Shown: one piece after another, positions 45,312 to 54,414 of the stretch | How the letters are laid out: each line of letters opens with the position of its first letter | Position numbering within the stretch: position 1 is the first letter of the stretch | Assembly (NCBI GenBank): GCA_026982705.1 | Contig: JALSGP010000019.1 | Location: 1 to 64,000 of the forward strand | Direction: 5' to 3' | Source: Alphaproteobacteria bacterium | GTDB lineage: Bacteria; Pseudomonadota; Alphaproteobacteria; Geminicoccales; Geminicoccaceae | Length of the DNA: 64,000 bases | Translations under genes and position numbers: made by a program | The notes under the pieces: model-generated | What the model was told of the DNA's origin: nothing | Database searches by the model: none | The model's input: only the letters and a program-made list of their open reading frames with translations

Positions 45312-45866
45312 ATGACGGTGATGCCGGACCACTGGATCCGCCGCATGGCTCTCGAACACGGCATGATCCAACCCTTCGTCGACCGTCAGGAGCGGGCCGG
45401 CGTGGTCTCCTACGGTCTCTCGTCCTACGGCTATGACGCCCGCCTCGCCGACGAGTTCCGGATCTTCACCAACGTCGAGAGCGCGGTGGTCGATCCCAAG
45501 GACTTTCGATCCGAGAGCTTCGTCGAGAAGAAGACGGACGTCTGCACCATCCCGCCCAACAGTTTCGCCCTGGCCCGCACGGTGGAATACTTTCGTATTC
45601 CGCGCGACATCATCGTCGTGTGTCTCGGCAAGTCCACCTACGCCCGCTGCGGCATCATCGTCAACGTGACGCCCCTGGAGCCGGAGTGGGAGGGCCACGT
45701 CACCCTCGAGATCTCCAACACCACGCCGTTGCCGGCGCGGGTCTACGCCAACGAGGGCATCTGCCAGTTCCTGTTCCTCAGGGGCGACTCGCCGCCCGAG
45801 GTCTCCTACGCCGATCGCGGTGGCAAGTACATGCGCCAGACCGGCGTCACCCTGCCGAGGCTGTGA
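45312..45866 (+). CDS. dcd: dCTP deaminase
   Basis: Dcd deaminates dCTP to dUTP for thymidylate synthesis. It has 184 residues. Signatures are [28 protein letters not shown], the active-site stretch [40 protein letters not shown] and [17 protein letters not shown] 45312 is chosen over the upstream frame because the family begins near [10 protein letters not shown]. It opens an operon that continues with murA one base later. Confidence 0.97.
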   Translation: MTVMPDHWIRRMALEHGMIQPFVDRQERAGVVSYGLSSYGYDARLADEFRIFTNVESAVVDPKDFRSESFVEKKTDVCTIPPNSFALARTVEYFRIPRDIIVVCLGKSTYARCGIIVNVTPLEPEWEGHVTLEISNTTPLPARVYANEGICQFLFLRGDSPPEVSYADRGGKYMRQTGVTLPRL

Positions 45867-45867
45867 G

Positions 45868-47129
<1,262 letters not shown>

Positions 47130-47133
<4 letters not shown>

Positions 47134-47627
47134 GGGACCGGAAGTTGAAGCTCAGGGCCGAGGACGCGGAGGATCTGGCGGTGTTCGCGGCGCTGCTGCA
47201 GGACGCGCGGGCACCGCTCTCGGAGATGGTCTATCAGCCCGAGGCGCGACGCTTCGCGGGCGTGTTCCGGCGTTACCGGCGCGAGTGTCTGGCCGATCCG
47301 GAGCGCTGCGAGGGGGTGACCGAGGTGGAGACGGCGGTGGTGTTCGAGGACATCGCCCGGGTGCGCCATCGCGGCTTCGAGGCCGTCGATCTGACCCGCG
47401 TCCATCGGCTCCTCACCATCGCCACCCATCCGGGCCGCGACCATCTGCTGCACATCCATCTCGTGTTCGAGGGCGGCGCCGAGATCCAGCTCTGCACCGG
47501 GACCATCCGCGCCCGGCTCGAGGACTTCGGCGAGATCGTCCCGGCCCGCGAGCCGCCGCCCGCGCACGATCTCGGACTTCCGGGCGAGGAGGAGAGGGGC
47601 GGTGCCGCTGTGGCTGAGGACCGCTGA
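47130..47627 (+). CDS. DUF2948 family protein
   Basis: This 165-residue soluble protein is of unknown function and is typical of alphaproteobacteria, where it commonly lies between murA and hisD as here. Features are [49 protein letters not shown] and [20 protein letters not shown]. It overlaps murA by four bases and hisD by 26 bases, so the three are translated together. Confidence 0.9.
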
Positions 47628-48906
47628 TCCCGACTTCGCGGCGCGCTTCGCCGCCTTCGTGGAGCGCCGGCGGGAGGAGGAGGCGGACGTCCGCGCCGCC
47701 GTCGACGCCATCCTCGCCGACGTGCGCCGCCGGGGCGATGCGGCACTCCTCGACCACACCCGCCGCTTCGACCGGCTGGACGCAGAGACGGTGGCGGATC
47801 TGCGGGTGGACGCGGCGGAGCTGGCCCGGGCGCGTGCCGCCTGTTCCAACCGGGAGATCGCCGCCCTCGAGCTCGCCGCCGAGCGCATCCGCGCCTTCCA
47901 CGAGCGCCAGTTGCCGGAGGAGGTGCGGGTGCGCGATGCGGCGGGGGTGGAGGCCGGGGTCCGCTGGACGCCGGTGGACGCGGTGGGCCTCTACGTGCCG
48001 GGCGGCACCGCCGCCTATCCCAGCTCGGTGCTCATGAACGCCATTCCCGCCCGCGTCGCCGGTTGCCGGCGGCTGGTGATGGCGGTGCCCACGCCGGAGG
48101 GGCGGACCAATCCGCTGGTGCTGGTGGCGGCGGAGATCGCCGGCGTGGACGAGATCTGGCGCATCGGCGGCGCCCAGGCCATCGCCGCCCTCGCCTACGG
48201 CACGGAGACCGTTCGTCCCGTCGACAAGATCGTGGGGCCGGGCAACGCCTATGTGGCGGAGGCCAAGCGGCGGGTGTTCGGGCGCGTGGGCATCGACATG
48301 ATCGCCGGCCCCTCGGAACTGGTGGTGGTGGCCGAGGCCGGCCAGGATCCCGCCTGGATCGCGGCGGATCTCCTTTCCCAGGCGGAACACGATCCCCGGG
48401 CGCAGACGGTGCTGGTGACCGACGACGAGACCTTCGCCCGGACGGTGGCGGCGGAGGTGGCGCGCCAGCTCGACGAACTGCCGCGGGCGGAGATCGCCCG
48501 GGCGAGCTGGGAGCGGGAGGGGGCGGTGATCGTGGTGGGCGATCTGATGGCGGAGGCGCCGGGTCTCGTGGACCGGCTGGCCCCGGAGCATCTGGAGCTG
48601 ATGGTGCGGGACGCCGACGCCCTCTTCGCCCGCATCCGCCACGCCGGTGCGGTGTTCCTGGGGCCCCTCACCGCCGAGGTGATCGGCGACTACGTGGGCG
48701 GGCCCAACCACGTCCTCCCCACCGGCCGCACCGCCCGCTTCGCCTCCGGCCTCGGCGTCCACGATTTCCTGAAGCGCACCACCTTCCTGCGGGTGTCCGA
48801 GGCCGCCTTCCGCACCCTGGCACCGGCGGCGGCGACGCTGGCGCGGGCCGAGGGACTCGTGGCCCACGCCCGGGCGGTGGAACGGAGGCTCGGGGAGCGG
48901 TCGTGA
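47602..48906 (+). CDS. hisD: Histidinol dehydrogenase
   Basis: HisD performs the last two oxidations of histidine synthesis, from histidinol to histidine, with Zn and NAD. It has 434 residues. Signatures include VGLYVPGGTAAYPSSVLMNA, IGGAQAIAALAYGTETV, DKIVGPGNAYVAEAKRRVFG, DMIAGPSELVVVAEAG, LLSQAEHDPRAQ, LAPEHLELM, GPLTAEVIGDYVGGPNHVLP and TGRTARFASGLGVHDFLKRT. GTG 47602 is the start by length and by family N-terminus. Confidence 0.97.
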   Translation: MPLWLRTADPDFAARFAAFVERRREEEADVRAAVDAILADVRRRGDAALLDHTRRFDRLDAETVADLRVDAAELARARAACSNREIAALELAAERIRAFHERQLPEEVRVRDAAGVEAGVRWTPVDAVGLYVPGGTAAYPSSVLMNAIPARVAGCRRLVMAVPTPEGRTNPLVLVAAEIAGVDEIWRIGGAQAIAALAYGTETVRPVDKIVGPGNAYVAEAKRRVFGRVGIDMIAGPSELVVVAEAGQDPAWIAADLLSQAEHDPRAQTVLVTDDETFARTVAAEVARQLDELPRAEIARASWEREGAVIVVGDLMAEAPGLVDRLAPEHLELMVRDADALFARIRHAGAVFLGPLTAEVIGDYVGGPNHVLPTGRTARFASGLGVHDFLKRTTFLRVSEAAFRTLAPAAATLARAEGLVAHARAVERRLGERS

Positions 48907-49382
48907 GCGATCCGCGCCGGCGCATCGTCGAGATCACCCTCGACGAGAAGAGCATCGTGCGCTGGTCGCCGGAGATCGAGCACGAACGCAACGTCGCCAT
49001 CTTCGATCTCCTCGAGGCCAACGACTTCCATCTCCGCGACGGCTTCGACGGCCCCTACCGCATCCATCTGTCGCTGCGCGAGTCCACCCTCGTGATGCGG
49101 GTGCGCAACGACGAGGTCGACGAGGAGACGGAGATCACCCTGCCGGTGCGGCCGCTGCGGCGCGTGATCCGCGACTATTTCATGATCTGCGACAGCTATT
49201 TCAAGGCGATCCGCGGGGCCACGCCCAAGCAGATCGAGACCATCGACATGGCCCGCCGCGGACTGCACAACGAGGGATCCGAGATGCTCATGGACATGCT
49301 CGCCGACCGGGTGGAGATGGACCTGGACACCGCGCGCCGCCTCTTCACCCTGGTCTGCGTCCTCCACCTGCGTGGCCGGTGA
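48903..49382 (+). CDS. UPF0262 family protein
   Basis: This 159-residue protein is of unknown function, conserved across alphaproteobacteria directly after hisD. Characteristic stretches are ITLDEKSIVRWSPEIEHERN, VAIFDLLEANDFHL, FMICDSYFKAIRGATPKQIE and MARRGLHNEGSEMLMDML. GTG 48903 overlaps the hisD stop as GTGA and the next gene begins at the base after its stop. Confidence 0.96.
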   Translation: MSDPRRRIVEITLDEKSIVRWSPEIEHERNVAIFDLLEANDFHLRDGFDGPYRIHLSLRESTLVMRVRNDEVDEETEITLPVRPLRRVIRDYFMICDSYFKAIRGATPKQIETIDMARRGLHNEGSEMLMDMLADRVEMDLDTARRLFTLVCVLHLRGR

Positions 49383-49826
49383 ATGGTCGAACGCCCCGGT
49401 TCGGTCCTCTTCGCCTGCACCCTCAACACCGTGCGCTCGCCCATGGCCGAGGCGCTGCTCAAATACCTCCACGGCCACCGCATCTACGTGGACAGCGTCG
49501 GCGTACGGCGGGGCGAGCCCGATCCCTTCGTGGCGGAGGTGATGGACGAGATCGGCATCGACCTCTCCCGCCACGTGCCCAAGACCTTCGACGACCTCGA
49601 GGACGACTTCTTCGACCTGGTGATCTCCCTCTCGCCCGAGGCCCAGCACCGGGCGGTGGAGCTCACCCGCAACAGCGCCACCGAGATCGAGTTCTGGCCC
49701 ACGCCCGATCCCACCTGGACGGAGGGGACGCGGGACCAGCGGCTCGACGCCTATCGGGCGGTGCGCGATCTCCTGTTCCGGCGCATCAAGCGGCGTTTCC
49801 CGCCGGAGGGCAGTCCGGCGCCCTGA
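49383..49826 (+). CDS. Low-molecular-weight protein-tyrosine-phosphatase family protein
   Basis: This 147-residue protein has the P-loop C-x5-R near the start (CTLNTVRSPMAEALL) and an Asp pair near the end (FWPTPDPTWTEG) that supplies the general acid. This is the LMW-PTP / arsenate-reductase fold. The P-loop has Thr-Leu-Asn-Thr-Val where many have Xxx-Gly-Asn. It is the last gene of the dcd-murA operon. Phosphatase activity is likely; the substrate is unknown. Confidence 0.92.
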   Translation: MVERPGSVLFACTLNTVRSPMAEALLKYLHGHRIYVDSVGVRRGEPDPFVAEVMDEIGIDLSRHVPKTFDDLEDDFFDLVISLSPEAQHRAVELTRNSATEIEFWPTPDPTWTEGTRDQRLDAYRAVRDLLFRRIKRRFPPEGSPAP

Positions 49827-49874
49827 GCATCGCGGCATCTTGCGCCGCCGCCGGCCCCTCTCCACTATCTGTCC

Positions 49875-49950
49875 GGGCCCGTAGCTCAGCGGTCAGAGCC
49901 AGCCGCTCATAACGGCCGGGTCGCAGGTTCGAATCCTGCCGGGCCCACCA
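49875..49950 (+). tRNA. tRNA with CAU anticodon, probably tRNA-Ile2 (lysidine type)
   Basis: The 76 bases fold as a tRNA with encoded CCA: acceptor GGGCCCG / CGGGCCC, D-arm GCTC / GAGC, anticodon loop CTCATAA, T-arm GCAGG TTCGAAT CCTGC. The anticodon is CAU. Likeness to known Ile2 tRNAs (TTAGAGCA-type D-arm, CTCATAA, GGTCGC variable region) favours isoleucine read by lysidine, but elongator methionine is possible. The anticodon stem has an A-C mismatch at 27-43. It follows the phosphatase gene by 48 bases; TTGCGCC (49840) and ACTATCTG (49864) upstream may be its own promoter. Confidence 0.93.
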
Positions 49951-49970
49951 TCCCGTCCGCGGAGGCCGCC

Positions 49971-51695
49971 GTGTCCGACACCCTCACCCTCGCCCTCGCC
50001 CAGGCCGATTTCCTCGTCGGCGATCTCGACGGCAATCTGGAGCGCATGCGCCGCTGGCGCGCGCGGGCGCGCGAGGCGGGCGCCGACGTGGTGGTCTTCC
50101 CCGAGCTCGCGCTGTGCGGCTATCCGCCGGAGGATCTGGTCCTCAAGCGGGCGCTCACCGACTACGCCGCCCGCCTCGTCGCCCGCTTCGCCGGTGAGAC
50201 GGCCGACGGCGGGCCGGCGGTGATCCTGGGCGCCCCCCATCGCGGGCCCGGCGCCCCGAGGCCCCGGAACAGCGCCTTCGTGCTGGCGGCGGGCCGGGTG
50301 GTGGCGCGGGTCGACAAGCACGCGCTGCCCAACTACGGCGTCTTCGACGAGGTGCGGGTGTTCGAGCCGGGACCGATCCCGGGTCCCGTGCGCCTCGCCG
50401 CCCGCGGCGGCGACGTCCGCCTCGGCGTCATGATCTGCGAGGACATGTGGGTGGAGGACGTGGCGGAGGGGCTGGAGGAGAGCGGCGCCGAGCTGCTGCT
50501 GGTGCTGAACGGCTCGCCCTTCGAGACGGACAAGCCGGACCACCGCCTCCACCACGCCGTCGCCCGCGTCACCGAGACCGGCCTGCCGCTGGTCTATGTC
50601 AACACCGTGGGCGGACAGGACGAGCTGGTCTTCGACGGGGCCTCCTTCGCCCTCTCCGCCGAACGGCGGCTGGTGGCGCAGGCGCCGTCCTTCGCCGAGC
50701 ATCTGCTGCTGGTGCGCTTCGCCCGCGACGGCGAAGGACGGCTGGTGCCGGCGGGCGACCACGAGATCCACCGGCCGCCGGAGCGGCTCCGGGCCATCTA
50801 CCAGGCGCTGGTGCTGGGCGTGCGGGACTATGTGGAGAAGAACGGCTTTCCCGGCGTGGTGCTGGGACTCTCGGGCGGCATCGATTCCTCCCTCTCCGCC
50901 GTCATCGCCGTGGACGCCCTGGGGCCGGCGCGGGTGCGGGCGCTGGCGATGCCCTCCCGCTTCACCTCCCGGGCCAGCCTCGAGGATGCGCGGACGGTGG
51001 CGGAACGGCTCGGCATCCGCCTCGACGAGATCTCCATCGAGCCGCCCTTTTCCGCCTTTCTCGACACGCTCGCCCCGCTGTTCGACGACCTCCCCTTCTC
51101 CACCGCCGAGGAGAACGTCCAGGCGCGCATCCGCGGCGTGCTGCTGATGGCCGTCTCCAACAAGTTCGGCCCCATGGTGCTCTCCACCGGCAACAAGTCG
51201 GAGATGTCGGTGGGCTACGCCACCCTCTACGGCGACATGGCGGGCGGTTTCTCGGCGCTGAAGGACGTCTACAAGACCACCGTCTTCGAACTGGCGCGGC
51301 TCCGCAACCGCTGGCGGCCGCCGGATGCCCGCGGCCCGGCCGGCGCCCCCATCCCCGAGCGGGTGCTCACCAAGCCGCCCTCGGCGGAGCTGCGGGAGAA
51401 CCAGCGGGACGAGGATGCGCTGCCGCCCTATCCGGTGCTGGACGCCATCCTCCACGGGCTGATCGAGGAGGATCTGGCGCCGCCGGAGCTGGTGGCGCGG
51501 GGTTTCGATCCGGCGACGGTGCGACGCGTCGCCCGCATGCTGGATGCCGCCGAATACAAGCGGCGACAGGCGCCGCCGGGGGTCAAGATCACCTCCCGTG
51601 CCTTCGGGCGCGACCGCCGCTATCCCGTCACCAACGCCTTCCGCCGCACCGGCATCTTCGATTCGGACGGGTCCGCGGAGCGCGGTCAGGGATAG
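49971..51695 (+). CDS. nadE: Glutamine-dependent NAD+ synthetase
   Basis: NadE amidates nicotinate adenine dinucleotide. It has 574 residues. The N-terminal nitrilase-type glutaminase has its Glu-Lys-Cys triad in FPELALCGYPPEDL, VDKHALPNYGVFDE and VMICEDMWVED. The C-terminal ATP-pyrophosphatase has VLGLSGGIDSSLSAVIAVDA, STGNKSEMSVGYATLYGDMA and GGFSALKDVYKT. GTG 49971 begins 20 bases after the tRNA. Its last 10 bases overlap the convergent panE. Confidence 0.97.
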   Translation: MSDTLTLALAQADFLVGDLDGNLERMRRWRARAREAGADVVVFPELALCGYPPEDLVLKRALTDYAARLVARFAGETADGGPAVILGAPHRGPGAPRPRNSAFVLAAGRVVARVDKHALPNYGVFDEVRVFEPGPIPGPVRLAARGGDVRLGVMICEDMWVEDVAEGLEESGAELLLVLNGSPFETDKPDHRLHHAVARVTETGLPLVYVNTVGGQDELVFDGASFALSAERRLVAQAPSFAEHLLLVRFARDGEGRLVPAGDHEIHRPPERLRAIYQALVLGVRDYVEKNGFPGVVLGLSGGIDSSLSAVIAVDALGPARVRALAMPSRFTSRASLEDARTVAERLGIRLDEISIEPPFSAFLDTLAPLFDDLPFSTAEENVQARIRGVLLMAVSNKFGPMVLSTGNKSEMSVGYATLYGDMAGGFSALKDVYKTTVFELARLRNRWRPPDARGPAGAPIPERVLTKPPSAELRENQRDEDALPPYPVLDAILHGLIEEDLAPPELVARGFDPATVRRVARMLDAAEYKRRQAPPGVKITSRAFGRDRRYPVTNAFRRTGIFDSDGSAERGQG

Positions 51696-52669
51696 AGGCC
51701 GGCGACCCGCGCCCTGAGCCGCACCAGATGCAGCACCGTCTCGATGGTGGGGGTGGGCACGCCCACCAGCCGGCCCAGCTCCACCACCGCGCCGACGATG
51801 GCGTCGATCTCCATGGGCCGGCCCCGCTCCAGGTCCTGCAGCATGGAGGTCCGGTGGGGTCCCACTGCCGCCGCGGCGGCGATGCGCCGGTCCACGTCCA
51901 TCGGAAAGCGCACCCCGAGCCGCTCCGCCACCCGCTGCGCCTCCCGCATCATGGGCCGCGCCACCGCCCGCCCGTCCTCCTCGCCGGCGAGGCGGTCGAG
52001 GGTGGCGAGGGTGAGCACGCTCATGGGATTGAAGGCGAGATTGCCCCACAGCTTGACCCAGATCTCGTCGCGGATGCGCGGGCGCACCGGCGCACGGAAG
52101 CCCGCCCGGCCCAGCATCTCCGAGAGGCGCCGCACCCGCGGGCTGCGCGAGCCGTCGGGCTCGCCCAGGGTGAGGCGATCGCCCTCGATCCAGGTGACCA
52201 CGCCCGGCTCCGTCACCTCGGCGGCGGGATAGACCACGCAGCCGATGGCGCGCTCGGGGCCGAGGCGGCGCCAGATGGTCCCGCCCGGATCCACGCTCTC
52301 CAGATGGCGACCGGCCCAGGGCGACTCGATGCCGTGGAAGTACCACCAAGGGATGCCGTTCTGCGTGGTGACCACCGCCGTCTCCGGCCCCAGCAGCGGC
52401 GCGAGGGCGTCCAGCACGCCGGGTACGGCGTGGGCCTTGACGGCGAGGATCACGTAGTCCTGGGGGCCGAACTCGCTGGGATCGTCGCTCGCCCGCACCG
52501 GCACCGTGAAGTGTTCCGTCTCGCTGGCCACGGTGAGGCCGCGGGTGCGCAGGGCCTCGAGCTGGGCGCCGCGGGCGACGAAGCCCACGTCGCCCACCTG
52601 GGCCCGCACCAGCTTGGCGCCGACGAGGCCGCCGATGGCGCCGGCCCCGAAGATGCAGATCCGCGTCAT
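51686..52669 (-). CDS. panE: Ketopantoate reductase family protein (2-dehydropantoate 2-reductase)
   Basis: This NADPH-dependent reductase family works in pantothenate synthesis, though many paralogues have other substrates. It has 327 residues. The Rossmann motif is ICIFGAGAIGGLVGAKL at the very start; VILAVKAHAVPGVLDALAPL, VVTTQNGIPWWYFHG and VKLWGNLAFNPMSVLTLATL with the catalytic Lys follow, then GPHRTSMLQDLERGRPMEID. ATG 52669 overlaps the stop of the upstream acyl-CoA synthetase. That link hints at a CoA or oxoacid pathway rather than housekeeping pantothenate synthesis. Confidence 0.9.
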   Translation of the reverse strand: MTRICIFGAGAIGGLVGAKLVRAQVGDVGFVARGAQLEALRTRGLTVASETEHFTVPVRASDDPSEFGPQDYVILAVKAHAVPGVLDALAPLLGPETAVVTTQNGIPWWYFHGIESPWAGRHLESVDPGGTIWRRLGPERAIGCVVYPAAEVTEPGVVTWIEGDRLTLGEPDGSRSPRVRRLSEMLGRAGFRAPVRPRIRDEIWVKLWGNLAFNPMSVLTLATLDRLAGEEDGRAVARPMMREAQRVAERLGVRFPMDVDRRIAAAAAVGPHRTSMLQDLERGRPMEIDAIVGAVVELGRLVGVPTPTIETVLHLVRLRARVAGLYP

Positions 52670-54198
52670 GTCAGCCCCAGCCGTCGGGCGAGGCCGATCC
52701 GCTGCAGCTTGCCGGTCGGCCCCTTGGGGATCTCGTCGACGAAGACGAAACGGCGCGGTACCTTGAAGTCGGCGAGGCGAGCCGCGGCGAAGGCGCGCAG
52801 CTCCCGCTCGTCCACCGCCGCCCCCTCCCGCGGCACCACCGCCGCCGCCACCTCCTCGCCCAGCACCGGATGGGGCAGGGCGAAGGTGACCACCTGCGCC
52901 ACCGCCGGATGCTCCATCAGGACGTTGTCCACCTCCAGCGGCGCCACCTTCTCGCCGCCGCGGTTGATGATCTCCTTGAGGCGGCCCACCAGGGTCAGAT
53001 AGCCGTCGCCGTCGAAGCGGCCGAGATCGCCGGTGCGGAACCAGCGCCGTCCCTCGGCCTCGAAGAAGGCGGCGGCATTGGCCTCCGGATCGTCCAGATA
53101 GCCCGGCGTCACATTGGGGCCGGAGATCACCACCTCGCCCTCGCCACCGGGGCCGAGGAGGCGTCCCTCCGGATCCGCCACCCGCACCTCCGGTCCCGCC
53201 GGCAGGCCCACCGTCCCCGGTCGCCGCCGGCCCGGCGGCAGGGGATTGCTGGTCATCTGGTGGGCCGCCTCGGTCATGCCGTAGGCCTCGATCACCGGCG
53301 CCCCGAAGATGGCCTCCAGTTCGCGCATCACCCGTGGCGGCAGCGAGGCGGAGGAGGAGCGCAGCAGCCGCAGCCGGCCGCGGACGCCCTCGGCACCGTG
53401 GCGGCGCAGGCGGGCGAGGATCGCCTGGTACATGGTGGGCACCGCCGTGGTCCAGCTCGCCCCGCTCTCCCCGAGCCAGCCCACGAAGCGGAAGGCGTCG
53501 AAGCCCGGCGTGAGGAACAGGGAGGCGCCGGCCGCGAGGCTCGCCAGCACCGCCGCCACCAGCCCGTGGATGTGGAAGAGGGGCATGATCTGGAGGCAGC
53601 GGTCCTCCGGCGCGAGCCGCAGCGTGTCCCGAATGTGGCGGGCCGAGGCGGTGAGATTGCGGTGCAGCAGCGGCACCATCTTGGGGCGGGAGGTGGTACC
53701 GGAGGTATGGAGGATCAGCGCCACCTCCCCGGCAGCGGCGAGTCGTGGCGATCGCGGCGGCCCCGGCGGCGGGCCCTCGACCTCGAGGCCGAAGACGCCG
53801 GCGGGGGCGTCCGCCGGCACCGACAGGCGCAGCACCGCGATGCCCCGCCGGCGGGCCACGGTCACCGCCGGCGTCTCCATCCCCGCCGGCACCACCAGCG
53901 CCCGCGCCGCGAGATCGCCGAGATAGAAGTCGAACTCCTCCTCGCGGTAGGCGGGATTGAGGGGCGCCACCGCGACGGTGGCGGCGAGGGCCACGAAGGC
54001 CGCCGCCATCTCCGGTCCGTTGGGCAGCACCACCGCCACGCGGTCGCCGGGGCCGAGGCCGAGACGGGCCAGCCGCTCGGCGGTCCGCGCCAGCAGATCG
54101 GCGAGGCGGCCGTAGGTGAGGGGCGGGCGCGCCGGGGCGGCGAAGGCCACGGCGGTGGCCGGGGCGCGGGTGACGAGTTCGTGGACGGTGGCGGCCAT
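52666..54198 (-). CDS. Acyl-CoA synthetase, AAE3/oxalyl-CoA synthetase-like
   Basis: This is a 510-residue ANL-superfamily ligase. Motifs are [116 protein letters not shown] and PKGPTGKLQRIGLARRL. The series fits AAE3 (oxalate-CoA ligase) better than fatty-acid ligases, but no oxalyl-CoA decarboxylase is near. ATG 54198 has GGAGAGGATCC upstream. It forms a pair with panE. Confidence 0.88.
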   Translation of the reverse strand: MAATVHELVTRAPATAVAFAAPARPPLTYGRLADLLARTAERLARLGLGPGDRVAVVLPNGPEMAAAFVALAATVAVAPLNPAYREEEFDFYLGDLAARALVVPAGMETPAVTVARRRGIAVLRLSVPADAPAGVFGLEVEGPPPGPPRSPRLAAAGEVALILHTSGTTSRPKMVPLLHRNLTASARHIRDTLRLAPEDRCLQIMPLFHIHGLVAAVLASLAAGASLFLTPGFDAFRFVGWLGESGASWTTAVPTMYQAILARLRRHGAEGVRGRLRLLRSSSASLPPRVMRELEAIFGAPVIEAYGMTEAAHQMTSNPLPPGRRRPGTVGLPAGPEVRVADPEGRLLGPGGEGEVVISGPNVTPGYLDDPEANAAAFFEAEGRRWFRTGDLGRFDGDGYLTLVGRLKEIINRGGEKVAPLEVDNVLMEHPAVAQVVTFALPHPVLGEEVAAAVVPREGAAVDERELRAFAAARLADFKVPRRFVFVDEIPKGPTGKLQRIGLARRLGLT

Positions 54199-54265
54199 GC
54201 CGGATCCTCTCCCCTCTCCGGTCTGGTGGCACGAACCGGACGGCGGCGCAAGCGGGCGGCGGCCC

Positions 54266-54294
54266 TTGCAGGGGCGGGGGCGGTGCCCGATATT
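54266..54294 (+). promoter_or_regulatory. Candidate promoter of the SRP RNA gene
   Basis: TTGCAGG at 54266-54272 and CCGATATT at 54287-54294 are 14 bases apart. The expected start is about 54301, which agrees with the predicted 5' end of the 4.5S RNA. Confidence 0.6.
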
Positions 54295-54300
54295 GGCCGC

Positions 54301-54395
54301 GGAAGGCCGGCCGCGGACGGCGGGCGCGCGAACCGGGTCAGGCCCGGAAGGGAGCAGCCCTAAGCGATGTCCCGCCGGGTCGCGGTCCGGTCTTC
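54301..54395 (+). ncRNA. ffs: Signal recognition particle RNA (4.5S type)
   Basis: The conserved SRP domain is plain at 54335-54360: GGGTCAGGCCCGGAAGGGAG with CAGCCC after it, including the GGAA tetraloop and the asymmetric loop that bind Ffh. Flanking sequences pair into a long hairpin: CCGGCCGCGGAC at 54307-54318 with GTCGCGGTCCGG at 54379-54390, and GGCGGG with CCCGCC further in. The ends are estimated from the pairing. Its place just before dnaX is the usual alphaproteobacterial order. Confidence 0.95.
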
Positions 54396-54414
54396 CGCCC
54401 GCATCCGAGGTCCC

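Noticed and set aside
51686-54232. An 848-codon frame seeming to fuse a ligase and panE
   Set aside because: The first part is a shadow of the acyl-CoA synthetase in another frame. panE starts at ATG 52669 within the ligase stop.
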